Of a DNA stretch of 64,000 nt, positions 40,169 through 48,109 are shown piece after piece; position 1 is the first letter of the stretch, and every line of letters begins with the position of its first letter. Below the pieces are notes generated by a model. The model saw nothing but the letters and a program-made list of their open reading frames with translations, did not search any database and had not been told where the DNA came from. The stretch comes from Arthrobacter sp. NEB 688 (GTDB lineage Bacteria; Actinomycetota; Actinomycetes; Actinomycetales; Dermatophilaceae), in the NCBI RefSeq assembly GCF_013201035.1, contig NZ_CP053707.1:2542001-2606000 (forward strand). The letters are read 5' to 3'. Position numbers and translations under genes: made by a program.

Positions 40169-41188
40169 TCAGGCCCGGGTGCTGCGGGCGGTGGACAGGG
40201 TGGGCCGGAGCAGCGAGCCGTGCTCCGGCGGGGGAGAGCCCTCCAGGGCGGCGCTCACGAGGTCGAGGCACGTCTCGGCGATGGCCTCGAAGGGCTGGGC
40301 GACCGAGGTGAGGTGGTGCATCGTCGCGGTCTCCGAGCCGTCGAAGCCGACGACGCCGACATCGCGCCCGGGCTCGAGGCCGCGGCGGACGAGGGCGTGG
40401 TGGACGCCGAGGGCGAGGACGTCGGAGGCGCAGACGACGGCGTCGCCGGGGGAGAGGTGCTCCAGGAGGGCGGTGGCCGCGGCCGTGGCGTCGTCGAGGT
40501 CCTGCTCGGCGACGGCGGTGGCACCGGCGACGCCACCCGCGTCGGCGCACGCGCGGGCCCATCCGCTGCGCCGGTCGTCACCGACGACCGAGCCCTCGGG
40601 CCAGCCGAGGAACGCCACGCGTGCATACCCTTGCTCGCGGCAGTGGTGGACGGCCGCCTCGGTGCCGGCGGCGCCGTCGACGTCGACCCAGCGGGTGAAC
40701 GTCGGGTCGTCCCAGACCCGGCCGAACGTGGCGTAGGGGATGCCCTGCTCCTCGAGCCACGGGGGGCGCGGGTCGCCGTGGTGGGTCTCGGCGAGGACGA
40801 AGGCGTCGACGAGCCGGCCGGCCCACATCGAGCGGTACCCCTCGAGCATCGGGTGCCCGGACTGCGAACCGAACGGCACGAGGTGGCAGCCGTGCCGCGC
40901 GGCCCCGATGCTCAGGGCGGTGAGGACCGGGGCGGTCGTCGCGTTGTGGGTGCCGAGGGTGTGCAGCTCGATGCCGACGGCGCCGGCGCGGCGGTTGCGC
41001 AGGGACTGGGCCGAGCTCGAGGCGCGGTAGCCGAGCTCGTCGATGGCGGCGCGGACGCGCTCGAGGGTGTCGGGGCGCACCCGGCCGGGGTTGTTGACCG
41101 CGTTGCTCACGGTCTGGCGCGACACGCCGGCCGCGCGGGCGACGTCGTGGATGGTCACGCGGTCGGCGTCGCCGGGCTGCGGGGTCAT
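40169..41188 (-). CDS. LacI-family repressor (second sugar operon)
   Basis: 339 residues. Helix-turn-helix TIHDVARAAGVSRQTVSNAV with hinge, then a ligand-sensing core with VVGFDGSETATMHHLTSVAQP. Recognition helix SRQTVSNAV differs from the SVATVSRAL of the first repressor. First gene of its operon, so it is probably autoregulated by the divergent operators 30-80 bp upstream. A 40-nt gap precedes the binding-protein gene. Confidence 0.88.
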   Translation of the reverse strand: MTPQPGDADRVTIHDVARAAGVSRQTVSNAVNNPGRVRPDTLERVRAAIDELGYRASSSAQSLRNRRAGAVGIELHTLGTHNATTAPVLTALSIGAARHGCHLVPFGSQSGHPMLEGYRSMWAGRLVDAFVLAETHHGDPRPPWLEEQGIPYATFGRVWDDPTFTRWVDVDGAAGTEAAVHHCREQGYARVAFLGWPEGSVVGDDRRSGWARACADAGGVAGATAVAEQDLDDATAAATALLEHLSPGDAVVCASDVLALGVHHALVRRGLEPGRDVGVVGFDGSETATMHHLTSVAQPFEAIAETCLDLVSAALEGSPPPEHGSLLRPTLSTARSTRA

Positions 41189-41218
41189 CGCTCCTCCTCG
41201 TCGAGGGTCCTGCGCCTG

Positions 41219-41280
41219 TGAACGTTCAAACCGTCGGGCGGACGGTTGATTTGAACGATCAAATGGATAGGGTCGTCACT
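41219..41280. promoter_or_regulatory. divergent control region with two LacI-type operators
   Basis: Operators TGAACGTTCA (41219-41228) and ATTTGAACGATCAAAT (41249-41264) are centred 33 bp apart, about three helical turns. The plus-strand promoter is TTGATT (41246-41251), 16 bp, TAGGGT (41268-41273); its start would coincide with the GTG at 41281. The second operator lies exactly between -35 and -10. Looping across both sites by a tetramer is possible. Confidence 0.7.
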
Positions 41281-43389
41281 GTGCATCGACCTGACACCGG
41301 AAGTCAAGAGGCCGCCGTCGACCCCGAGCGCTCGCGCCAGCCGTGGCTGCACGAGCTGGAGGTCGCGGTCCGCGGGCCGGTGACCTGCCTCGCCACCCGC
41401 GACGGCGACGTCGACGCCGGCCGCGAGGGCGGCGAGGCGACCGGCCTGCTCGTCGACGACCGGCGCGTCGTGCACCGGCTCGTCCTGCGGGTCGACGGGC
41501 GCGCCCCGACCCCGGTCGTCGCCGCGAGCCGTGGTGGCACGACCGAGACCCTCGCCGTCGCGCGCCACCTCGGCGACCCCGGCCCCGACCCCACGGTCGA
41601 GGTCGCCCGCCACCGCGTGCTCACCGACCGCGGCCTCACCGAGTCCGTCGAGGTCCGCAACCGCTCGGCCGAGGCCGTCCGCTGCGTCGTCGAGCTGTTC
41701 GTCGCCGGTGACGGCGCCGACCTGCACGACATCAAGCACGGTGTGGCACAGCCTCGTCCGCTGCCGGTCCTCGTGACCGACGAGGTCGCCTCCTGGTCCG
41801 ACGAGCGGCACGCGGTGAGCGTGCGCGGTGAGGGCGCCCTCGTGGCGACCGAGGGCGCCGACGCGGCGCTCCGGTGGTCGCTCGAGGTCCCGCCCGCCGG
41901 TGCGCGCACCGTCGTCGCCGAGGTCTCCGCCCGCCGCCTGGCCGCCACGGTCTTCGACGCCGACGCCGGGTCCGACGCCCTCGCGTTCGACGCCGTGCAC
42001 GTCGAGGCCGGCGACGCGCGCCTGGCCCGGACGGTCCACGACGGCCTCGAGGACCTGCGCCACCTCGCGATGCGCGACCCGCTGGCCCCCGGCGACGTCT
42101 TCGCCGGCGCCGGCACCCCGTGGTACCTGACGCTCTTCGGCCGCGACGCGCTCTGGGCGGCCCGGCTCTCCCTCCCGTTCGGCACCGACCTCGCCCGGGG
42201 CACGCTGCGGGCGCTGGCCCGGCGCCAGGGCCGCGTCGACGACCCGGTGACGGCTGAGGCGCCGGGCAAGGTCCCGCACGAGATCCGACGCACGGCCTTC
42301 GGCAGCGAGGGCGGCATGGTCCTCCCGACGACGTACTACGGCACCGTCGACGCGACGCCCCTGTGGGTCTGCCTCCTCCACGACGCCTGGCGCTGGGGGA
42401 TGGACGCCGCCGTCGTCCGCGAGCTCGAGCCGGCGCTGCACGCGGCGCTCGGGTGGATGGAGCGCGCGGCGGGGTCGAGCCCGGACGGCTTCCTGCGCTA
42501 CCTCGACGAGACGGGCACCGGGCTGGCCAACCAGGGCTGGAAGGACTCCGGCGACTCCATGCGCGACGCCCGCGGGCGCATCGCCGAGGGGCCGATCGCC
42601 CTCGTCGAGACCCAGGCCTACGCGGTCGAGGCGGCCCGGGCCGCCGCCGACCTCCTCGAGCAGGTGCTCGGCGCGGACGGCGGGCGCTGGCGCGCCTGGA
42701 GCGAGGCGCTGGCCGCACGCGTCGACGCGTCGTTCTGGTCCGACACCGGCGGCCGCCGGGTGCTCGCGATGGCGCTCGACGGCCACGGCGCGCCGGTCGA
42801 CGGCCTCGGCAGCAACATCGGCCACGTCCTCGGGACCGGCACGCTCGGCGAAGCGGGCGAGGCACGGGTCGCCGCGGCCCTCGCGAGCCCCGACCTGCTC
42901 GGCCCGCTGGGCGTCTCGACCCTCGCCCGGAGCAACCCGGCGTTCAACCCGATCGGGTACCACACGGGGTCGGTCTGGACCCACGACACCGCGATCTGCG
43001 GGCTCGGTCTCGCGCGGACCGGGTTCGGCGAGACCGCCGGTCACGTGGCGCGGGCCCTCGTCGACGTCGCCGCCGCGAGCGGCTACCGCTGGCCGGAGCT
43101 CTACGGCGCCGACCCGGTGCTGGGCCGCCCCGCTCCCTACCCGGCGAGCTGCCGCCCGCAGGCCTGGGCCGCGGCCAGCGCCGGGGCCCTGGTCTCGATG
43201 GTCCTCGGCCTGCGCGCCGACGTCCCCGGGGGCACCCTGCACCTCGCGCCGCTCGCCGACGCGCCCTTCGGTGCGCTGCACGTCCGCGGCCTGCGCCTCG
43301 GGGAGGCCCGGCTCGACGTCGAGGTCGACGCCGAGGGTCAGGTGCGACGGGTCGCCGCGCCCGACGGCATCACCGTCGAGGTGGGCTGA
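41281..43389 (+). CDS. glycogen-debranching-type glycosidase (amylo-alpha-1,6-glucosidase / GH63-15-like)
   Basis: 702 residues. N-terminal debranching-enzyme domain (TGLLVDDRRVVHRLVLRVDG) and a six-hairpin glycosidase barrel with TPWYLTLFGRDALWAARL, NQGWKDSGDSM and ALVETQAYAVEAARAAADL. The glycine-tryptophan-lysine-aspartate segment is a typical acid/base region of this fold. No signal peptide, so it acts on sugars after import. The GTG start lies 8 nt after a TAGGGT -10, suggesting leaderless translation; an in-frame ATG (41263) overlaps the operator and is less likely. Confidence 0.8.
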   Translation: MHRPDTGSQEAAVDPERSRQPWLHELEVAVRGPVTCLATRDGDVDAGREGGEATGLLVDDRRVVHRLVLRVDGRAPTPVVAASRGGTTETLAVARHLGDPGPDPTVEVARHRVLTDRGLTESVEVRNRSAEAVRCVVELFVAGDGADLHDIKHGVAQPRPLPVLVTDEVASWSDERHAVSVRGEGALVATEGADAALRWSLEVPPAGARTVVAEVSARRLAATVFDADAGSDALAFDAVHVEAGDARLARTVHDGLEDLRHLAMRDPLAPGDVFAGAGTPWYLTLFGRDALWAARLSLPFGTDLARGTLRALARRQGRVDDPVTAEAPGKVPHEIRRTAFGSEGGMVLPTTYYGTVDATPLWVCLLHDAWRWGMDAAVVRELEPALHAALGWMERAAGSSPDGFLRYLDETGTGLANQGWKDSGDSMRDARGRIAEGPIALVETQAYAVEAARAAADLLEQVLGADGGRWRAWSEALAARVDASFWSDTGGRRVLAMALDGHGAPVDGLGSNIGHVLGTGTLGEAGEARVAAALASPDLLGPLGVSTLARSNPAFNPIGYHTGSVWTHDTAICGLGLARTGFGETAGHVARALVDVAAASGYRWPELYGADPVLGRPAPYPASCRPQAWAAASAGALVSMVLGLRADVPGGTLHLAPLADAPFGALHVRGLRLGEARLDVEVDAEGQVRRVAAPDGITVEVG

Positions 43390-43471
43390 CCCGCGCGGAG
43401 GTCGGCTTGCTAGCGTGACCGTCCGGCCGCGGCGGGGGACAGGCCCGTGCGGCGCGACGGAAGGACCGACC

Positions 43472-44746
43472 GTGCTCGACGTGCTCTGGGGACTCGGTGG
43501 GATGGCCGCCCTCCTGCTGGCCGCCGTCGCCATCTCGACCGACCGCCGGGCCATCCGCCCGCGGACCGTGGCCGCCGCCCTCGGCCTGCAGGTGCTCTTC
43601 GGGGTGCTCGTGCTCTACGTGCCCCCGGGGCGGGCGGCCCTCGACGCCGCCACGCGGGCCGTGCAGGCGGTCATCGACTCCTCGAAGGAGGGCATCGCCT
43701 TCCTCTTCGGCTCGCTCGTGCCCGAGGACGGGGTGGTCTTCGCGCTCCAGGTGCTGCCGGTCATCGTCTTCTTCGCGGCGCTGACCTCGGTGCTGTACCA
43801 CTGGAAGGTCCTCCAGCGGGTCGTGCGCGTGCTCGGCTCGGGGCTGCACGTCCTCCTCGGCACCTCGCGCGCCGAGTCGGTCAACGCGGCGACCAACGTC
43901 TTCCTCGGGCAGACCGAGGCGCCCCTCGTCATCCGGCCCTACCTCGCGAGGATCTCGACCTCGAGCCTGTTCGCCGTGATGACCGGTGGCCTGGCCACGG
44001 TCGCCGGGTCGGTGCTCGTCGGGTACGCGCTGCTCGGCGCGGAGCTCGACCAGCTCATCGCGGCCGCGTTCATGGCCGCGCCGGGGGCCCTGCTCATGGC
44101 CAAGATCGTCGTGCCCGAGACCGAGAAGGTCGACGCCGACGGCGTGCCGGTGCCGGTCGGGGCCGGGGGCGGATCGGCGGCCGCCGGCGGCGACGCCCTG
44201 CCGGAGCCGCCCGAGCCCGAGGAGGAGGAGCACGTCAACGTCATCGACGCGGCGGCGAACGGCGCCGCCCAGGGGCTGAAGCTGGCGGCCAACATCGGCG
44301 CCATGCTGCTGGCCTTCATCTCGCTCATCGCCCTGGTCAACCTGCTGCTCGGCACGGTCGGCGGATGGTTCGGGCAGCCGGACCTCACCTTCGAGCAGCT
44401 GCTCGGCTGGCTCTTCGCGCCGGTGATGTTCCTCGTCGGCGTGCCGTGGGACGAGGCGGTGCGCGCAGGCAGCTTCGTCGGGCAGAAGACCGTCGTCAAC
44501 GAGTTCGTCGCCTTCAGCAACTTCGGCCCGGTCGCCGACGAGTTCAGCGCGAAGACCAAGGCCATCGTCACCTTCGCGCTCACCGGGTTCGCCAACCTCG
44601 GCTCGCTGGCCATCCTGCTCGGAGGGCTCGGCGGGATGGCCCCGAACCGGCGCACCGAGATCGCCACCTACGGCGTGCGCTCCATCGCGGCGGCGACGCT
44701 GGCCAACCTCATGAGCGCGGCCATCGCCGGCGTCCTCCTCGGGTGA
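43472..44746 (+). CDS. NupC-type concentrative nucleoside transporter
   Basis: 424 residues; nucleoside transporter core with N-terminal, gate and C-terminal parts. Conserved VFLGQTEAPLVIRPYL near residue 153 and TKAIVTFALTGFANLGSLAILLGG near the end. An acidic, Gly/Pro-rich insertion of about 25 residues between core and C-terminal parts (PEPPEPEEEEHVNV) is unusual. Imports nucleosides with H+ or Na+. TAGCGT at 43411 may be its -10; GGAAGGA precedes the GTG start. Convergent with cysH. Confidence 0.88.
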   Translation: MLDVLWGLGGMAALLLAAVAISTDRRAIRPRTVAAALGLQVLFGVLVLYVPPGRAALDAATRAVQAVIDSSKEGIAFLFGSLVPEDGVVFALQVLPVIVFFAALTSVLYHWKVLQRVVRVLGSGLHVLLGTSRAESVNAATNVFLGQTEAPLVIRPYLARISTSSLFAVMTGGLATVAGSVLVGYALLGAELDQLIAAAFMAAPGALLMAKIVVPETEKVDADGVPVPVGAGGGSAAAGGDALPEPPEPEEEEHVNVIDAAANGAAQGLKLAANIGAMLLAFISLIALVNLLLGTVGGWFGQPDLTFEQLLGWLFAPVMFLVGVPWDEAVRAGSFVGQKTVVNEFVAFSNFGPVADEFSAKTKAIVTFALTGFANLGSLAILLGGLGGMAPNRRTEIATYGVRSIAAATLANLMSAAIAGVLLG

Positions 44747-44750
44747 GGAG

Positions 44751-44770
44751 CCGCCCGCGAGGTCGGGCGG
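44751..44770. terminator. bidirectional terminator, nupC-like / cysH
   Basis: CCGCCCG (44751-44757) and CGGGCGG (44764-44770) form a 7-bp stem with a 6-nt loop in the 25-bp convergent gap. Confidence 0.6.
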
Positions 44771-44771
44771 G

Positions 44772-45497
44772 TCAGGCCGGGTGCAGCCCGCACTCGGTCT
44801 TGCCGAAGCCGGCCCAGCGGCCGGAGCGCTCGTCGGCGCCCGCCTCGACGCGCTGGGTGCACGGCGCGCAGCCGATCGACGGGTAGCCGTCGGAGAGAAG
44901 CAGGTTGACCGGCACGCCGTGCTCGAAGGCGTAGGTGGTCACGTCGTCGCCGCTCCACGTGGCGAGCGGGTTGACCTTGACCAGCCCGAACGTCTCGTCG
45001 AACGTCACGATCGGGGTGTTCGCCCGGGTGGGGCCGTCCGCGCGGCGGACCCCGGTGGCCCAGCACTCGTAGTCGGCCAGGGCGAGGCGCAGCGGCTCCA
45101 CCTTGCGCAGGCGGCAGCACTCGGCGGGGTCGCGCTCGAACAGGCGCGGGCCGACGCGGATGTCCTGCTGCGTCACGGACAGCCGCGGGCGCACGTCGAC
45201 GACGGTGACGTCGAGCTCGTCGGCGACGCGCCGGCGCGTGTCGTAGGTCTCGGTGAAGTGGTAGCCGGTGTCGCCGAAGAGGACGTCGACGCCGGGCAGG
45301 TGCTGCGAGACGAGGTGGGGGAGCACGGCGTCCTGCATGCTGCTCGCGACGGCCAGGCCCTCGCCGAAGGCCTCGACGGCCCAGGCGACGACGTCGTCGG
45401 CGGCGGCGTCGTGGCCGAGCTCGCGGGCGCCCGACGCGGCGATGGCGCGCAGCGCGCCGGTGTCGCGGCGGTCGGAGGTGCGGGCGGTCGCGGTCAT
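44772..45497 (-). CDS. cysH: adenylylsulfate (APS) reductase
   Basis: 241 residues. Reduces APS to sulfite in assimilatory sulfur metabolism. The [4Fe-4S] cysteine motif is complete: ECCRLRKVE near residue 126 and CAPC plus C-G-L-H near the C terminus. This pattern marks APS reductase rather than the cluster-free PAPS enzyme. The ATG overlaps the sir stop by 2 nt, so it is co-translated with sulfite reductase. The sulfate adenylyltransferase genes are not in this window. Confidence 0.92.
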   Translation of the reverse strand: MTATARTSDRRDTGALRAIAASGARELGHDAAADDVVAWAVEAFGEGLAVASSMQDAVLPHLVSQHLPGVDVLFGDTGYHFTETYDTRRRVADELDVTVVDVRPRLSVTQQDIRVGPRLFERDPAECCRLRKVEPLRLALADYECWATGVRRADGPTRANTPIVTFDETFGLVKVNPLATWSGDDVTTYAFEHGVPVNLLLSDGYPSIGCAPCTQRVEAGADERSGRWAGFGKTECGLHPA

Positions 45498-47203
45498 CGG
45501 AGCTCCTCCTCGTCGACCCGGTGGACCCAGGACGAGAACGACTCGCTGCCCTCGCGCTGGTCGAGGAAGCGACGGACCAGGCGCTCGACGAGGTCGGGCA
45601 GGTCGTCGGCGGTGACCCGCAGGCCGCGGACGGTGCGGCCGAGGCCGGCCTCGTCGCGGTCGGCGGAGGCGAGCCCGCCCCCGAGGTGCACCTGGAAGCC
45701 GGGCTGCTGCTCGCCGTCGACCGTCACGAGCTGGCCCTTGAGGCCGATGTCGGCGACCTGGATGCGGGCGCAGGAGTTCGGGCAGCCGTTGACGTTGAGG
45801 CTGATCGGGGTGTCGAGCGACGCCGTGACGTCGGCGAGCCGCTGCTCGAGCGCGGCGACGGTCGTGGCGGCCGTCGCCTTCGTCTCGACGATGGCGAGCT
45901 TGCAGTACTCGATGCCCGTGCAGGCCATCGTGTTGCGTCGGAACGGGCTGGGGGACACCGAGAGCCCGAGCTCCTCGAGCCCGGCGACGAACCCGTCCAG
46001 GCGCTCCGGGGCGACGTCGAGGACGACGAGCTTCTGGTGCGGCGTGAAGCGCACGCGGTCGGTGCCGGCGGTCTCCATGAGCCCGGCGAGCCCGGCGAGG
46101 ACGTCGCCGCTGACGCGGCCGACGACCGGGGCGGCGCCGACGTAGTGGTTGCCGTCCTTCTGGAGGTGGACGCCGACGTGGTCGCCCGGCGTCGTCGGCG
46201 TGGGCGGGGGAGGGCCGTCGGGCAGGGCGTACCCGAGGTAGTCCTCCTCGAGGACGCGGCGGAACTCGACCGGCCCCCACTCGGCGAGGAGGAACTTCAG
46301 GCGGGCCTTGGTGCGCAGGCGGCGGTAGCCGTGGTCGCGGAAGATCCGGATGACGCCGAACCACACGTCGGCGGCCTGCTCCTCGGTGACGAACACCCCG
46401 AGGCGCTCGGCGAGCCGGGGGGCGGTCGAGAGGCCGCCGCCGACCCAGAGGTCGTAGCCGGCGCCGAGCTCGGGGTGGACGACGCCGACGAGCGAGATGT
46501 CGTTGATCTCGTGGACGACGTCGAGGCTCGGGTGCCCGGTGACGGCCGACTTGAACTTGCGCGGGAGGTTGGCGAGGTCGGGGTCGCCGACGAACCGGGA
46601 GACGATCTCGTCGATGACCGGCGTCGGGTCGATGACCTCGTCGGCGGCGATGCCGGCGAGCGGGCTGCCGAGGACGACGCGCGGGGTGTCGCCGCACGCC
46701 TCGGTCGTCTGGAGGCCGACGGCCTCGAGGCGGCGCCAGATCTCGGGCACGTCCTCGACGCGGATCCAGTGGTACTGGATGTTCTGCCGGTCGCTGATGT
46801 CGGCGGTGCCGCGGGCGAACTCCTGCGAGATCTCGGCGACGACGCGCAGCTGCGCGAGGGTGAGGGCGCCGCCGTCGAGGCGGATGCGGAGCATGAAGTA
46901 CTCGTCGGACAGCTCGGTGTCGGACAGCTGCGCGGTGCGCCCGCCGTCGATGCCGGGGCGGCGCTGGGTGTACAGGCCCCACCAGCGGAAGCGCCCGGCG
47001 AGGTCCTCGGGCGGGATGGACCCGAAGCCGTCGCGGCTGTAGACGGTCTCGATGCGCTCGCGCACCGACAGGCCGCCCTCCTCCTGCTTCCACACCTCGT
47101 TGGCGTTGAGCGGCTCGCGGCCGTCGACGGCCCACTGCCCGTTGGACCGCCCGGTGCGGGGCGGTCGCAGCGCGCGCGACGGGGTGGAATCGGTGGTGGT
47201 CAT
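45494..47203 (-). CDS. ferredoxin-dependent sulfite (nitrite/sulfite) reductase
   Basis: 569 residues. Reduces sulfite to sulfide. Two ferredoxin-like repeats; siroheme/[4Fe-4S] cysteines in TMACTGIEYCKLAIVETK near residue 427 and NVNGCPNSCARIQ near 470. The adjoining APS reductase argues for sulfite over nitrite. Ribosome site GTGAGGAC precedes the ATG. Divergent from the SOS-box gene across a short AT-rich region. Confidence 0.9.
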   Translation of the reverse strand: MTTTDSTPSRALRPPRTGRSNGQWAVDGREPLNANEVWKQEEGGLSVRERIETVYSRDGFGSIPPEDLAGRFRWWGLYTQRRPGIDGGRTAQLSDTELSDEYFMLRIRLDGGALTLAQLRVVAEISQEFARGTADISDRQNIQYHWIRVEDVPEIWRRLEAVGLQTTEACGDTPRVVLGSPLAGIAADEVIDPTPVIDEIVSRFVGDPDLANLPRKFKSAVTGHPSLDVVHEINDISLVGVVHPELGAGYDLWVGGGLSTAPRLAERLGVFVTEEQAADVWFGVIRIFRDHGYRRLRTKARLKFLLAEWGPVEFRRVLEEDYLGYALPDGPPPPTPTTPGDHVGVHLQKDGNHYVGAAPVVGRVSGDVLAGLAGLMETAGTDRVRFTPHQKLVVLDVAPERLDGFVAGLEELGLSVSPSPFRRNTMACTGIEYCKLAIVETKATAATTVAALEQRLADVTASLDTPISLNVNGCPNSCARIQVADIGLKGQLVTVDGEQQPGFQVHLGGGLASADRDEAGLGRTVRGLRVTADDLPDLVERLVRRFLDQREGSESFSSWVHRVDEEELR

Positions 47204-47244
47204 GAGGTCCTCACGCAGGGGGGTGATCACGTCTGGTTCTCCAA

Positions 47245-47266
47245 GGTATAACACTCCATTATCACC
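47245..47266. promoter_or_regulatory. candidate operator for the sulfite-reductase operon
   Basis: GGTATAA (47245-47251) and TTATCACC (47259-47266) form an imperfect 22-bp palindrome in the AT-rich stretch upstream of sir. The regulator is unknown. Confidence 0.45.
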
Positions 47267-47298
47267 GCCACCGGGGTCCACCATGTGGTCGGGGTCGG

Positions 47299-47319
47299 TA
47301 TCATCGAACACGTGTTCGA
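47299..47319 (+). promoter_or_regulatory. LexA/SOS box overlapping -10 and start of a small gene
   Basis: TCGAACACGTGTTCGA (47304-47319) is a perfect match to the actinobacterial SOS consensus TCGAAC-N4-GTTCGA. TATCAT (47299-47304) just before it fits a -10 whose transcription start would coincide with the GTG at 47312. LexA would cover both. Confidence 0.85.
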
Positions 47320-47770
47320 CGACGTGGCCCCGGGTGGTGGCCCCCCGCTGCGCGCCGGCACCCCGGCCGCCCCGGTGCGCCAGCGCTCCGGGGCCGGCGC
47401 GACGGGGGCCGGGGGGCCGCCCGGGTGGCCGCAGGGGGTCCCGCCACCGGGCACGCGGGGATGGGAGCAGCGCGCCGTCGCCTGGCTGCTCGACCACTGC
47501 CCGCCGGACTACCGGCTCTACCCGGCGTGGCGGCGCCACCCGGTCGCGCTCGCCTGGCTCGCCGTGCGCCACCTCGACGCCCAGCTCGATGCGATGCGCT
47601 CCTCCTACCGCGAGGTGCGGGTCGCGCTCGTCGACGACATCGGCCCCGAGGGCGTGACGCAGGTGCTCGCCGACCTCGAGTGCGAGGGGGTGCGCCTGGT
47701 CGCGGCCCGTCGCGCGGCCGGGCTGCTGCTCGACGGCCTGCGCGGCCTCGAGTTCGTCCCCCGCCTCTGA
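47312..47770 (+). CDS. SOS-box-controlled small protein of unknown function
   Basis: 152 residues. A Gly/Pro-rich leader of about 45 residues precedes a compact domain: WEQRAVAWLLDHCPPDYRLY, RRHPVALAWLAVRHLDAQL, then EVRVALVDDIGPEGVTQVLADLE and a basic RLVAARRAAGLLLDGLRGLEFVPRL end. Composition is Leu/Arg-rich and helical; no membrane helix or catalytic motif is seen. Start GTG at 47312 fits the leaderless reading; an in-frame GTG at 47285 would add nine residues. The perfect SOS box suggests LexA control after DNA damage. Its last 70 bp are duplicated downstream. Function is not recognised. Confidence 0.7.
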   Translation: MFDDVAPGGGPPLRAGTPAAPVRQRSGAGATGAGGPPGWPQGVPPPGTRGWEQRAVAWLLDHCPPDYRLYPAWRRHPVALAWLAVRHLDAQLDAMRSSYREVRVALVDDIGPEGVTQVLADLECEGVRLVAARRAAGLLLDGLRGLEFVPRL

Positions 47771-48109
47771 CCATGGGCCGGGTCGGGCATGGGAGGCCCA
47801 CTCCTCGACGAAGAGGTGCTGACGCCCCCGCCTCGCCGCGGCATGAGCGGGCCCGTCGGCCCGCCGCGGACGTTGCACGATGCCGCAGCAGTTGCCAGGC
47901 CATCGTGCAACGTCGCTGTCGTCACGGTCATGGCGCGGACGTCGGCTGGTGACGGGGATGCAACCCCGCCATCTGCCGCTTTCCCCGCCATCACTGGGAT
48001 GACGGGGAACCTCGCGCTCATCGGCACGTGCGCACACGCGGCGGCCCGTCGCGCGGCCGGGCCGCTACTCGACGGCCTGCGCGGCCTCGAGTTCGCCCCC
48101 CGGCTCTAG
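47701..48109 (+). repeat. 70-bp direct repeats flanking a 269-bp hairpin-rich insert
   Basis: The 3' end of the SOS-box gene (47701-47770) recurs at 48040-48109, at about 90% identity. It ends in TAG instead of TGA and lies against the end of the DUF305 gene. Between the copies is sequence with a perfect 14-bp stem, GACGTTGCACGATG (47869-47882) and its complement (47901-47914), and one copy of a dispersed repeat. Reading: an element inserted next to the gene end with duplication of the last 70 bp, or a tandem duplication that later took up the element. No gene is supported in the 335-bp gap. Confidence 0.85.
47918..48026. repeat. 109-bp dispersed repeat, copy 1
   Basis: Aligns gap-free with 61584-61692, same orientation, roughly 83% identical. 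The best-conserved part is a near-perfect palindrome TTCCCCG ... CGGGGAA (47981-48009). Its copy of the first hairpin (TCGGCTGGTGAC side) has decayed on the right arm. Confidence 0.85.

Noticed and set aside
47204-47284. Riboswitch upstream of sulfite reductase
   Set aside because: I see no SAM or other riboswitch core; the sequence is better explained by a protein operator.
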